NCBI GenBank assembly: GCA_040905445.1
Contig: JBBDRN010000005.1
Span: 1-61,710, forward strand
DNA from: SKPT01 sp040905445
GTDB taxonomy: Bacteria > Planctomycetota > Phycisphaerae > Phycisphaerales > Phycisphaeraceae
DNA: 61,710 bases
Direction of reading: 5' to 3'
In this document: positions 1 through 8,321 of the stretch, piece after piece
Numbering within the stretch: position 1 is the first letter of the stretch
Layout: the number at the start of each line of letters is the position of its first letter
Position numbers and translations under genes: made by a program
The notes under the pieces: model-generated
The model's input: only the letters and a program-made list of their open reading frames with translations
What the model was told of the DNA's origin: nothing
Database searches by the model: none

Positions 1-121
1 GGTGCCACTGACAAGGCCGTCCTCGGCCTTGTCAGTGTGGGTTGCAGTTCGCACTGACAAGCTCCACGGACTCCGCTTGTCAGTGGCACCCGCCCGCGAT
101 GCGTGGGTTGAAGGCGGTCTA
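1..121. repeat. Two-hairpin intergenic repeat, family A copy 1
   Basis: The core (1-90) begins GGTGCC and ends GGCACC. Inside this outer stem are two hairpins, each with arms of the type CACTGACAAG/CTTGTCAGTG, so the single strand would fold like a cloverleaf. A right arm (91-121) resembles the right arms of copies at 39910-40058 and 56308-56409. Other copies start at 5849, 8927 and 23094. The left flank lies outside the window. Function is unknown; REP-like elements or transcription terminators are possible. Confidence 0.85.
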
Positions 122-1432
122 AGCGGCGCGTTCCTCCTCCTGGGCCGGCGCAAAGGAGAAGTCGAGGGCCGCTTCGCACTGCTGGTAGCGCTCGAGCAGC
201 TCCGCCTCGCTGTCGGCGCCAAGGTAGAGCTCGGCCAGAACGAAGCTGTAGCTGTCCTGGCCAAAGAGCGTGGAGAGCTGGCAGCCGGGCTCGACCTTCA
301 TCTCGACCTGCAGGCCGGGGATCTCGCGCTGCAGGGCGCGGATGGTGGCGGGCTGTGGCACGCGCTGGACGATGCCGTCCTCGAAGCGGCGCAGATAGCA
401 CTTGGCGGCGATGTTGAACGGGCCCTGGCGGTGCGGCATGTGGGGCGTGCGGCCGAGGGCGAGCTCGAGCATGACGAGGTGGTTGGAGACGCCGTCGACC
501 TTCTGGAAAATATCGCTGTGGGACTGGCTGATGCGGGGGTTGATCTCGAGGATCATGATGTGGCCGGTCTCCTCGTCGTAGTAGAGCTCGACGTTGAAGG
601 CGGTCTGGTTCAGGCCGATGCGTCGGACGACGCGCTCGACGATGCGGCTCATGCGGGTCTGGACGTGGCTGGGCAGGCGTGAGGGGTATTGGTAGCGTGC
701 GAAGCTGACGTTGTTCGGGTGGCGGATGGAGTCGACGATGCCGTGCGTCTTGACTTCGCCGTGGGCGACGTGGCCTTCGACGGTGACCTGCCAGCCGCCG
801 ATGAGCTGCTCGGCGATGCAGTGGCCCCCGCCGATGCCCGCGACATCGCGTGGCACGCCCGCCCGGGCCAGGAGCTGGTCAAAGGGGCTGGCGAACATGG
901 GCAACCGCTCGCGCATGAGCTCGAGCGCGGCCTCGAACTCGTGATAGCTGGTGATGCGGAAGCCAAGGTAGGACTGGAAGGACTTGATCGGCTTGAGCCA
1001 GAAGGGCACGCCGAGGCGGCCTTCAAGCTGCCGCCAGGTGCGGCGCGGGTTGTCTTCCGGGTCGACGGCGGCGAAGGCGGGCACGTGATCCGGCACGGCG
1101 CGGCCCTGCTCCAGCCGGCTCCAGTACTTGTGCTCGCAGCGCAGGACGCTGGCGAGCGACGCGCTGGGCAGGGCGAAGCGGTTGGCGAGGATCGGGATCA
1201 TGTCGCTGACGGGGAAGTCCCAGTAGCCGGCGACGGCGTCGACCGTGCCGGGGAAGGCGGCGAGCTGCTCGCTCGCCTCGTGCAGCAGGTGCATCAGCGG
1301 GAGGCTGGCCGGCCCCTGGACCTGCTCGTACGTGAACAGGCGGTGGAAGTGGCATGGCTGGGCGGTGGGCAGGGCCTCGAGACGAGCACGGTTCGGCTCG
1401 TCCAGCCCCACGATGAAAATGTTCTTATCCAT
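119..1432 (-). CDS. ATP-grasp domain protein
   Basis: Predicted 437-residue protein of the ATP-grasp superfamily, which joins a carboxylate to an amine or thiol using ATP. The C-terminal half has the usual metal-binding segment, seen as MILEINPRISQSHSD near residue 300, and a preceding stretch with GGHCIAEQ typical of the ATP-grasp fold. The N-terminal part (MDKNIFIVGLDEPNR) looks like a Rossmann-type pre-ATP-grasp domain. I placed the start at 1432 because AAGGA lies 11 bases upstream; an ATG at 1444 and a longer frame to 1570 are possible but have no better ribosome site. The substrate cannot be deduced. It resembles carbamoyl-phosphate/biotin carboxylase-type ATP-grasp enzymes only at fold level, and it stands alone, divergent from the next gene. 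Confidence 0.8.
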   Translation of the reverse strand: MDKNIFIVGLDEPNRARLEALPTAQPCHFHRLFTYEQVQGPASLPLMHLLHEASEQLAAFPGTVDAVAGYWDFPVSDMIPILANRFALPSASLASVLRCEHKYWSRLEQGRAVPDHVPAFAAVDPEDNPRRTWRQLEGRLGVPFWLKPIKSFQSYLGFRITSYHEFEAALELMRERLPMFASPFDQLLARAGVPRDVAGIGGGHCIAEQLIGGWQVTVEGHVAHGEVKTHGIVDSIRHPNNVSFARYQYPSRLPSHVQTRMSRIVERVVRRIGLNQTAFNVELYYDEETGHIMILEINPRISQSHSDIFQKVDGVSNHLVMLELALGRTPHMPHRQGPFNIAAKCYLRRFEDGIVQRVPQPATIRALQREIPGLQVEMKVEPGCQLSTLFGQDSYSFVLAELYLGADSEAELLERYQQCEAALDFSFAPAQEEERAA

Positions 1433-1692
1433 GACGTGGTGCATCCTTGCGGCCGGTGCCCGGGGCTTCGGCCCCCGGCCTCGGGCTAATCCCGGCACAG
1501 ACGGTAGCGCATGCCGCGCCGCGGATTCCACCGCATCCCGGCCGCCTGAAGGCAGGGTTGGGACCGCCACCGGCGGGCCGCTCGGGCGGCGCGGTTCGAC
1601 CGGCCGGGGTAAACCGGAGCCCCCGTCCGACCGACATAGCCGATAGCGCCAAGCCGGCGAGCCAGGTGGTCGGCGGCGCGGGAGGCGACCCG

Positions 1693-2568
1693 ATGGCGAT
1701 GCGTTGGCTGTTGGTCAGAGATGCGGCGGCAACGCTGGGCGTCAGCGAGCGGACGATTCGCCGACGCGTCCAGCGGCAGATGCTCGAGGCCCGGCCCGGC
1801 GAGGCGGGTCGCGTCGAAGTCTGCGTGCCCCTGCCCGATGCGGCGTCGGTCGACCTCGACGCGCCCCCGGGCGGCACCGACCATCCCGCGGCCGAGCCGC
1901 CCGCCGGGTTCATCGCCAAGGCGGGGCGATACTCGCCGCTGCCCGCGTCCGCGCGGCCGGCGCAGGACGACCGCCGCCAGGCCGCGAGCGCGTCATCGTC
2001 GCACGATGCCGCGACGACTGAGGATGTGGACGCCGCGTCACAGCAGCAGCAGCAGGGCGACTGGCCGAGCTACCGCCCCGGCAAGCTCATGGGCGATGCC
2101 GACGCTGACGCGCCGGAGGATGCCGTCAAGCGGTTTCAGCGTTTGGCGGGGGCGAGCATGATGCTGGCCCAGCGCCACGCCGACGATGCGCATGAACAGG
2201 TGGTGCTGGCGCGGGGCGAGATCGTCCGGCTGCGCAAGGTCTGCCAATACGCATGCGCCGCCGCGGCTGGGCTGGCGATCGTCGGGGTGTTCCTGATCGG
2301 GATCGTCGGCCACCGCGCGAGCAATGCGAACGCTCGCCTCGAAGCGGCCCGGGAGCGTGCCGACGTGGCCGAGGTGGCGGCGCAGACGGCGGACGAGCAG
2401 CGGCAGGAGGTGACGCGGCGGCTCCTGGACGTGCAGGCCGCGCTGGTCGAGCACATCAAGGACCTCGACGCCGAGCAGGCCGCGGCCCTGAGCCGACTGA
2501 TGCCCGACCGCGATGATGCGGGCGACGCCTGGCCGGGCGGGGAACGCATCCCGCGCTCGCGGCGTTAG
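1693..2568 (+). CDS. Hypothetical membrane protein with N-terminal HTH and coiled coil
   Basis: Predicted 291 residues. The first 45 residues (LLVRDAAATLGVSERTIRRR) look like an excisionase/MerR-type winged helix used to read a short DNA site. A low-complexity middle with a run of glutamines follows. One hydrophobic segment near residues 188-207 (AAAAGLAIVGVFLIGIVG) should span the membrane, and after it comes an alanine/glutamate-rich coiled coil to the C-terminus. A DNA-binding head tethered to the membrane is unusual. The start at 1693 precedes the HTH directly; the open frame extends to 1447 without features. I do not recognise a named family. Confidence 0.65.
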   Translation: MAMRWLLVRDAAATLGVSERTIRRRVQRQMLEARPGEAGRVEVCVPLPDAASVDLDAPPGGTDHPAAEPPAGFIAKAGRYSPLPASARPAQDDRRQAASASSSHDAATTEDVDAASQQQQQGDWPSYRPGKLMGDADADAPEDAVKRFQRLAGASMMLAQRHADDAHEQVVLARGEIVRLRKVCQYACAAAAGLAIVGVFLIGIVGHRASNANARLEAARERADVAEVAAQTADEQRQEVTRRLLDVQAALVEHIKDLDAEQAAALSRLMPDRDDAGDAWPGGERIPRSRR

Positions 2569-2570
2569 GC

Positions 2571-2687
2571 GCTGTCCGAAAGCGTCGTACGAGGGGTGCC
2601 ACTGGTGGCTTGTCCGCCAGTGTGCGCGCCTGGCACCCGGGCACTGGTGGACAAGCCACCAGTGGCACACGTTTTCGGGGCGACAGC
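2571..2687. repeat. Palindromic intergenic repeat, family B copy 1
   Basis: Starts GCTGTCCGAAAGCGTCG and ends with the near-inverse (GTTTTCGGGGCGACAGC). Between them are two hairpins with arms CCACTGGTGGCTTG and CAAGCCACCAGTGG. It separates the coiled-coil protein gene from the convergent gyrase gene and touches the latter's stop codon. Other copies are at 5786-5998 (interrupted) and 17925-18063, with an end remnant at 43649-43674. It could serve as a bidirectional terminator. Confidence 0.8.
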
Positions 2688-5110
2688 TATTCCAATGCCG
2701 GCGGGGGCGCGGGCGCTTCGCGCACGATGCCCGTGAGGCGGCCGCGCTTGATGATCTCGTGGCCCTTGCCGCCGCGGGAGACGACCTTGTACTTGGCGGT
2801 GTTGATGCGCTGCTCGCCGCCGAGGCTGGTCTTGACGGTCAGCGTGTCGCGGTCGTCGACGGCGGTCTTGAACCCGAGCAGACGGTCGCCCTTGGCGATC
2901 TTGACGAGCTGCACGCCCTTGCCGGCCGAGCAGAGGTAGTTGAGCTCCGCCGCCGGTGCGAGGAGGGCGCGGGCCTCGCGCGACACCGCGATGACCGTCT
3001 CCGAACCGTCGATCGCCTCGACGCCGAGCACGTCCGCGCCTTTGGCGGGGCGGGCGAAGCGGCGGCCGGCGCGGGTGGACGGCTCAAGAAAGCTGGCCAG
3101 CCCGAAGCGCAGCGCATATCCGTCACTGGCGACCGCCAGGCCGTGGATCGGCGGGGCGTACTCGGAGCCCTCCGTCTCCGTGATGTCGCCGATCACGCGC
3201 TCGTCGAGCGAGAGCGCCGCCACGATGCGCTCGCCATCCTTGAGCTTGAAGAGCTTCTGGATCGGCTCGCCGTAGCCCGTGGTGGCGGGGATGTCGGTGA
3301 TGCGGGCGGTGTAGGCCCCACCAAAGTTGGAGAAAAAAACGACCGTGGCGCGCGTCGAGCCGGCGACGCAGGCGAGCACCGCGTCGCCCTCGCGCAGGCG
3401 CGTCGCGGCCGGGTCCTTGATCTCGCGCTGACGCTTGACCCAGCCGTCGACGCTCACGAGCACGTACGCGTCCTCGGCGATGATGAAGTCCTCGGCCGAG
3501 AACGCGGGCTCGTCCTCGCCGGCCTCGATGCGCGTCAGGCGCGGGATCTTCGCATGCCCCTTGCGCAGCGCCTCGAGCTCCTCGCGCACGATCGCCCGGC
3601 GGCCGGTGGCCTGTTCCTCGTCGAGCAGAATGCGGATCTCGTCGGCACGGGCGCGCTTGGCGTCGAGCTCCTCGATGACGACCTTGACCTCCAGCCTCGC
3701 GAGGCGGTACAGCCGCAGCTCGAGGATCGCGTCGATCTGCTCCTCGTCCAGGCCATGTCCTTCGCCGAGCTTCGCCGACCCGTACTTCTTCAGCAGCTTG
3801 CCCGCGGCGTCGGCCTTGCCGTCACTCTTGCGGATGATGGCGATAATGTCGTCGAGCACGTCGAAGGCGAAGCGGAAGCCATCGAGCACGTGGAGGCGCT
3901 TCTCCAGGCTGCGCAGCTCGTGCGCGAGCCGGCGGGTGACGACGTCGAGGCGGAACTGCAGAAAGTAGCTGAGAATCTCGCGCAGATCGCACCGCTCGGG
4001 CCGGGTGACCGCCTCGCTGTCCGTCGGCACGAGGCAGGTCAGGTTCACCGCGAAGTTGACCTGCATCGGCGTATGTTTGTAGAGGTAGGCCATCACCTTG
4101 TCGGCGTCGGCGTCCTTCGTGAGCTCCAGCTCGATGCGCACGTCGTCGGTGGAGACGTCCTTGACATCGAGCACGAGCGGGAGCTTGCGGTTCGCGACGA
4201 TCTCGCCGATGCGCTCGACGAGCTGCGACTTGTTCACGCCGTAGGGGATCGACGTGATGTAGAGCGACTGGCTGCCGCGGCTGGCCGGGCCCATCTGCCA
4301 CGTGCCGCGAAGCTTGAACGAGCCGTGGCCTTCCTTGTAGATGTCGCGCAGCACCTCGCGCGTGGCGACGACCTGCCCGCCCGTGGGGAAGTCGGGGCCC
4401 TTGATTGTCAGCGCAAGCTGGGCGCTGGTCAGTTCGGGGTTCTCGATCAGACGCAGCAGGGCCTGGCACACCTCGTCCGGGTTATGCGGCGGGATGTTGG
4501 TGGCCATGCCTACCGCGATGCCCGTCGCGCCGTTGATCAGCAAGTTGGGCAACCGCGTCGGCAGGACGACCGGCTCCTCGCGGCTGCCGTCGTAGTTGGG
4601 GCGGAAGGGCACCGTGTCCTGGTTGATCTCGTCGAGCAGCTCGCTGGCGATCGGCTGCAGGCGGCACTCGGTGTAGCGCATCGCCGCCGCGGGGTCGCCG
4701 TCGAGCGAGCCGAAGTTGCCCGAGCCTTCGATCAGCGGCATGCGCATGGCGAACGGCTGGGCGAGGCGGACGAGCGCGTCATAGATCGCCGTGTCGCCGT
4801 GCGGGTGGTAGCGGCCCATGACCTGGCCGACGACGTTGGCGCACTTGCGGTGCTTGGCGTCGGCGCGCGGGCCGTCCTGCCACATGGCGTAGAGGATGCG
4901 GCGCTGCACGGGCTTGAGCCCGTCGCGCACGTCGGGCAGCGCCCGGCTGGTGATGACCGACAAGGCGTAGTTGAGGTAGCGCGCCTGGGCGAGCTCGTGC
5001 AGGGCGGCCGGGCGCTCGGCATCGACCAGGGCCCCGCCCTCGCCGTCGTTGAACAGGCTGCCATCGTCGGCTTTGCCGCCGCTGCGTCGACGTGATCCTC
5101 GCTTGGCCAC
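2687..5110 (-). CDS. DNA gyrase / topoisomerase IV subunit A
   Basis: Predicted 807-residue type IIA topoisomerase A subunit, the DNA cleavage and rejoining partner of GyrB/ParE. The breakage-reunion domain starts with YLNYALSVITSRALPDVRDG; the catalytic tyrosine is Tyr146 in AAMRYTE, and the QTDTAIYD-type region reads HGDTAIYDALVR. The C-terminal beta-pinwheel follows from about residue 490, with SRGGKG near the end recalling a degenerate GyrA box, so gyrase versus topoisomerase IV cannot be settled. The start is GTG at 5110: AGGGAGG sits 7 bases upstream. An in-frame extension to 5152 has no such site. No gyrB/parE is nearby. Confidence 0.9.
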   Translation of the reverse strand: MAKRGSRRRSGGKADDGSLFNDGEGGALVDAERPAALHELAQARYLNYALSVITSRALPDVRDGLKPVQRRILYAMWQDGPRADAKHRKCANVVGQVMGRYHPHGDTAIYDALVRLAQPFAMRMPLIEGSGNFGSLDGDPAAAMRYTECRLQPIASELLDEINQDTVPFRPNYDGSREEPVVLPTRLPNLLINGATGIAVGMATNIPPHNPDEVCQALLRLIENPELTSAQLALTIKGPDFPTGGQVVATREVLRDIYKEGHGSFKLRGTWQMGPASRGSQSLYITSIPYGVNKSQLVERIGEIVANRKLPLVLDVKDVSTDDVRIELELTKDADADKVMAYLYKHTPMQVNFAVNLTCLVPTDSEAVTRPERCDLREILSYFLQFRLDVVTRRLAHELRSLEKRLHVLDGFRFAFDVLDDIIAIIRKSDGKADAAGKLLKKYGSAKLGEGHGLDEEQIDAILELRLYRLARLEVKVVIEELDAKRARADEIRILLDEEQATGRRAIVREELEALRKGHAKIPRLTRIEAGEDEPAFSAEDFIIAEDAYVLVSVDGWVKRQREIKDPAATRLREGDAVLACVAGSTRATVVFFSNFGGAYTARITDIPATTGYGEPIQKLFKLKDGERIVAALSLDERVIGDITETEGSEYAPPIHGLAVASDGYALRFGLASFLEPSTRAGRRFARPAKGADVLGVEAIDGSETVIAVSREARALLAPAAELNYLCSAGKGVQLVKIAKGDRLLGFKTAVDDRDTLTVKTSLGGEQRINTAKYKVVSRGGKGHEIIKRGRLTGIVREAPAPPPALE

Positions 5111-5238
5111 GGATGACCCTCCCTGGTCGGTTGGCGTGCTGTCGGTCCGCAAGCCGACGGATCGGGGCCGCGGCCTTCGTGTGGCTGCCCATTGTGCCGC
5201 GAAGGGCCCGGGCTCGCCAACCGGTATGCTATCGGCGC

Positions 5239-5778
5239 ATGGCGGACGTCTGGCGCATCATCGGCATCGACCCGGGCCTGGAGCGGACGGGGTACGCGGT
5301 GCTGGAGCTGCCCGACACGCCCGGGCTGGCGGAGCCGAGGCTGGTGGAGGCAGGCGTGATCCGCCTGGGCCGGACCGGGCCGGGCGGCATGGCGCCGCGG
5401 CTGGGCCAGCTCCACGCGGACCTCGCGTCCATCATCGACGAGTTCGTCCCCCCCGCCACATCCGCAACCCGCGCGACGCTGGCGGTCGAGAAGCTCTACG
5501 CTCACTACGCGCACCCGCGCACGGCGATTCTCATGGCCCACGCGCGGGGGGTGATCCTGCTCGCCGCGCAGCAGCGCGGCCTGGAGGTCGTCGACCTGCC
5601 GTCGACCGAGGTGAAGAAGGCGGTGACCGGCCACGGCCACGCGTCCAAGGAGCAGGTGCAGCGGGCCGTCGCGAGCCAGTTCAACCTGGCCGAGCCGCCC
5701 GAGCCGCCCGATGTCGCCGACGCGATGGCGGTCGCGCTGTGCCACGCGCGACGACTGGCGGTGGCGCGCCTGGCGTGA
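5239..5778 (+). CDS. ruvC: Crossover junction endodeoxyribonuclease RuvC
   Basis: Predicted 179-residue Holliday-junction resolvase, acting with RuvAB in recombination. The RNase H-like core shows the four acidic catalytic positions expected of the family: Asp11 in GIDPG, Glu84 in LAVEKLY, and Asp158 and Asp161 in PDVADAMAVALCHA. Length is normal for RuvC. The ATG at 5239 fits the N-terminus of the family. TATGCT lies 9 bases upstream and no Shine-Dalgarno is visible, so the transcript may have almost no leader. It is divergent from the gyrase A-type gene across about 130 bases; ruvA and ruvB are not here. Confidence 0.93.
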   Translation: MADVWRIIGIDPGLERTGYAVLELPDTPGLAEPRLVEAGVIRLGRTGPGGMAPRLGQLHADLASIIDEFVPPATSATRATLAVEKLYAHYAHPRTAILMAHARGVILLAAQQRGLEVVDLPSTEVKKAVTGHGHASKEQVQRAVASQFNLAEPPEPPDVADAMAVALCHARRLAVARLA

Positions 5779-5785
5779 GGATCAG

Positions 5786-5998
5786 GCGCTGTTCGAAAAG
5801 GCCGTGCGGCGGGTGGCACGGGCGGCTCGTCGCGTTGCTTTGTAGTGGGTGGCACTGACAAGGCCGTCTTCGGGCTTGTCAGTGTTTGCCATTGTTCGCA
5901 CTGACAAGCTCCGCGGACTCCGCTTGTCAGTGGCACCCGCCGCCTGGCGCCGGGGCACTGGCGGGCAAGCCGCCAGTGGCAAACCCTTTCGTATGAAG
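5786..5998. repeat. Family B repeat interrupted by a family A repeat
   Basis: The left part (5786-5832) matches the left end of the family B copy at 2571, and the right part (5938-5998) matches its right half. Between them lies a complete family A two-hairpin element (5849-5937). This nesting is direct evidence that family A moved into family B, or that the two were joined by recombination. Confidence 0.75.
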
Positions 5999-5999
5999 C

Positions 6000-6587
6000 C
6001 TAGTCGCCGGTGTGGCGCAGCGGGGGGGTGTGCATGGCCGCGGCAATGCGCTCGACGATGCTCGCGTAATCGTCGTCATCGAGCACCGCGTCGCCCGCGG
6101 GGTCGATCTCGTCGCCAGGCTTGAGCGGGACCCAGCTTCGGCAGCCGGCGTACTCAGCGTCGTTGGCGATCGTGCGTGCGGTGGGCAGGCGGTACACCCG
6201 CAGCGCGATGAGGTAGAGCGGGCGGTTGGGCTTGTAGTTGAACCGCATATCGACCTGCTCGGCCGCCCAAGGGTGCATGTCGTCGAGCGTGTCGAACGCC
6301 TGACGCGAGGTGACCTCCCAGACGTGGGTGGCGCGGGCGTGGCCGCGGATCGTCAGCTCGTCGGGCTCGTGGCCGAAGCGCTCGACGCGGTCGCGGTAGG
6401 CAGGCTTGAGCTTCGCGGGGTCCTGGTGCATCCAGGCAGGGAAGAGGGCGAAGTGGGGCGTTTCGAGCTCGAAGCCGTCCGGCCCGGCCGCTTCAAGGAT
6501 GCCGCCCTTGCGCAGCAGCATCGCGAGACGGCCTTCGAGCAGCAGGTCGCAGACGACAGCCCATTCCTTCAACGCCGTGTCGAGCAT
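6000..6587 (-). CDS. DUF1802-like protein
   Basis: Predicted 195 residues. The sequence ALKEWAVVCDLLLEGRLAML, the GRKGGILE-like LLRKGGILE and the HFALFPAW segment fit the DUF1802 family of small cytoplasmic proteins of unknown function. I prefer the ATG at 6587: on the minus strand TATCAT ends 7 bases before it and there is no Shine-Dalgarno, the same arrangement as the divergent gene at 6756. An in-frame ATG at 6620 would add 11 residues. The family name is from memory of its conserved N-terminus, so the fold is likely but not proven. Confidence 0.7.
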   Translation of the reverse strand: MLDTALKEWAVVCDLLLEGRLAMLLRKGGILEAAGPDGFELETPHFALFPAWMHQDPAKLKPAYRDRVERFGHEPDELTIRGHARATHVWEVTSRQAFDTLDDMHPWAAEQVDMRFNYKPNRPLYLIALRVYRLPTARTIANDAEYAGCRSWVPLKPGDEIDPAGDAVLDDDDYASIVERIAAAMHTPPLRHTGD

Positions 6588-6594
6588 GATGAGG

Positions 6595-6600
6595 ATGATA
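6595..6600 (-). promoter_or_regulatory. Putative -10 (TATCAT) for a leaderless DUF1802-like mRNA
   Basis: TATCAT on the minus strand ends 7 bases before the ATG at 6587. No convincing -35 is seen; the hairpin repeat at 6626-6651 occupies that region. Confidence 0.4.
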
Positions 6601-6625
6601 GGCGGCCCGCGCGGCTGCATCCGCC

Positions 6626-6651
6626 TATAAAGCCGGGACCGGTGGTCCCGG
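6626..6651. repeat. Family D hairpin repeat, copy 1
   Basis: Consists of ATAAAG followed by the palindrome CCGGGACCGGTGGTCCCGG. Read on the minus strand it is a strong hairpin followed by CTTTAT, i.e. terminator-like, and it lies just upstream of the DUF1802-like gene. Copies in the opposite orientation at 6701-6727 and the same orientation at 36655-36680. Confidence 0.75.
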
Positions 6652-6700
6652 CCGAGCGCGGTCGCGGCAACGATCCAGAAACGCAGGTCCGTCCGGCTTC

Positions 6701-6727
6701 ACCGGGACCACCGGTCCCGGCTTTTTA
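6701..6727. repeat. Family D hairpin repeat, copy 2
   Basis: CCGGGACCACCGGTCCCGG followed by CTTTTTAT on the plus strand, the mirror image of the copy at 6626-6651. Each copy points a terminator-shaped hairpin toward one of the two divergent genes, 17-30 bases before their likely -10 boxes. Confidence 0.75.
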
Positions 6728-6743
6728 TCGCGCGGCGGCGGCC

Positions 6744-6749
6744 TAAAAT
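6744..6749 (+). promoter_or_regulatory. Putative -10 (TAAAAT) for a leaderless mRNA
   Basis: TAAAAT ends 6 bases before the ATG at 6756; transcription would begin at or next to the start codon. No -35 match is evident. Confidence 0.4.
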
Positions 6750-6755
6750 GGGGCC

Positions 6756-7637
6756 ATGAATTACCTGCCCTCGCTGATGCTGACCCTGACCCTGCTGGCG
6801 GCGCCGGCGTGCGCGGCCGCGGAGGCCTACGAACCCGACGCGTCGCCGCCCCCGGCCGCCGCGTCGACGCCGGATGCGGATGCGTCCGTCGAGGAATGGC
6901 TCGACGCCATCGAGGCGCGCTCCGCCGACCTCGATACGCTGCGCGGGCAGGTGGCCTACCTGCGCGTCCAGCGGCTGCTGGGCGATCGCCAGACGCGCTA
7001 CGGCACGCTGGTCTACGACGCCGGGCCGCCCACGCGGTTCGACGCCCACTTCGACCGCATTGCCGTGCTCGACCGGATCGAGGAGCAGGACCACCGCTTC
7101 ACCTTCGACGGCCGGTGGCTGGCGGAGCGGCTGGCGGATCGGCGACAGTTCATCCTGCGCGAGCTCGTGCCGGCCGACCAGGTGGGCGAGAACCTGCTGC
7201 GGCTGGGGCAGGGGCCGTTCGCGATCCCGCTGGACCTCAAGCGAGACACGGTGCTGGAGCGATTCGAGGTCGAGCTGGTCGACATCGAGCCGGCGGCGGC
7301 CGCCGAGGGCGAGGCAGGCGAGCAGGCGGGGGATGCGTTCGCGGAGGCGCATCATGGCGTGCCCCCCGTGGACGTCGATGGGACCGTGCGGCTGCGCCTG
7401 ACGCCGCGCGAGGGGGTGGAGATCGACCAGTCGCGCATCGAGCTGTGGTACGACCGGGAGCTGCTGCTGCCCGTGCGCGTCTATACGGTGGACGAGGAGA
7501 ACGAGACGGAGTCGGTGATCAGCCTGGGTCGGTTTGAGACGGGCGTCGAAGTCGACGAGGCGCAGTTCAGCGTCGAGCCGCCCGATGAGCCGGGTTGGCA
7601 GATCGAGCGCCGGCTGCTGGAAGATGAGCAGGGATGA
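6756..7637 (+). CDS. LolA-like outer-membrane lipoprotein-sorting family protein
   Basis: Predicted 293 residues with a signal peptide (MNYLPSLMLTLTLLAAPACA). The mature part has the pattern of LolA-fold proteins: a helix around AIEARSADLDTLRGQVAYLR, then paired strands YGTLVYDAGPPTRFDAHFD, FTFDGRWLAERLADRRQFI and a late YDRELLLPVRVYTVD / ETESVISLGRFETGVEVDE. These proteins bind lipids or lipoproteins in the periplasm. It is followed within 75 bases by a lipoprotein gene, possibly one transcript. Primary sequence similarity to classical LolA is low, so the role is inferred from the fold pattern. Confidence 0.65.
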   Translation: MNYLPSLMLTLTLLAAPACAAAEAYEPDASPPPAAASTPDADASVEEWLDAIEARSADLDTLRGQVAYLRVQRLLGDRQTRYGTLVYDAGPPTRFDAHFDRIAVLDRIEEQDHRFTFDGRWLAERLADRRQFILRELVPADQVGENLLRLGQGPFAIPLDLKRDTVLERFEVELVDIEPAAAAEGEAGEQAGDAFAEAHHGVPPVDVDGTVRLRLTPREGVEIDQSRIELWYDRELLLPVRVYTVDEENETESVISLGRFETGVEVDEAQFSVEPPDEPGWQIERRLLEDEQG

Positions 7638-7710
7638 ATGGTTGTCATCGCGCGGCCGCACGGCCTGCCGCTTGGCCGGGACCATGCGCCGCGCATGCTG
7701 GAGAACGCCT

Positions 7711-8301
7711 GTGAGCCGCGATCGCCTGCTGCTGTCGGTCCTGTGCCTGGTCGCCGTGGTTCTGCCGCTCGGCGCGTGTCAAACGCCGAGTGAGCCGCGC
7801 GCGTGGCAGGATGAGTTCACCGGCGACGCGGGGCAGTACGTCTTCGCGTCGCGCAAGTCGGGCGGCTACGACATGCGCTTCGCGGTGAGTGAGCAGCGGC
7901 CGGGCGAGGTGCAGATGCAGGTCCGCTCACCGCGCGAGGCCATCGTCGGCCGCCGGGCGTACTTCATCATCGACGGCGAGCGGCAGGAGTTGCCGATGGC
8001 GGTGCGCACGAGCCTCGACGACGGCCGCGCCACCGCGCCCTACACCCGCACGGGCGTCCAGACAGGCTCGGGCGGCTCGGGTGTGCACACCGGCGTCGGG
8101 GTGACGTTCGGCGGGCGCTCGCAACGCGTCGTCCACCACGCCACCGTCACGCTCCCAGGCGACGTGATCACGCAGATGCTCAACGCCGACGCCGTGCGCG
8201 TGCGGCTCGGCGAGCAGCCGGGGCCGACGTTCGAGCTCAGCGAGACGACGCGCCAGCGCGCGGCAGAGCTGGTGCGCGGCGGCGACACGGCGTCCGACTG
8301 A
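7711..8301 (+). CDS. Hypothetical lipoprotein
   Basis: Predicted 196 residues. The N-terminus is a lipoprotein signal with the lipobox LPLGAC, so the mature protein should be anchored by its lipidated cysteine. The rest is soluble and beta-rich (MRFAVSEQRPGEVQMQVRS; HHATVTLPGDVITQML) and not recognised. I chose the GTG at 7711 because GGAG lies 7 bases upstream; an in-frame ATG at 7684 is an alternative. It follows the LolA-like gene closely and converges with the next lipoprotein gene, 20 bases away. Confidence 0.7.
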   Translation: MSRDRLLLSVLCLVAVVLPLGACQTPSEPRAWQDEFTGDAGQYVFASRKSGGYDMRFAVSEQRPGEVQMQVRSPREAIVGRRAYFIIDGERQELPMAVRTSLDDGRATAPYTRTGVQTGSGGSGVHTGVGVTFGGRSQRVVHHATVTLPGDVITQMLNADAVRVRLGEQPGPTFELSETTRQRAAELVRGGDTASD

Positions 8302-8321
8302 CCGGGCCCCCACGCGGGCGG

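Noticed and set aside
2513..5095. 860-codon open frame antisense to the gyrase A-type gene
   Set aside because: It lies wholly opposite a clearly conserved topoisomerase gene; its sequence is Arg/Ala/Asp-rich and matches no family. High GC makes long antisense frames common.
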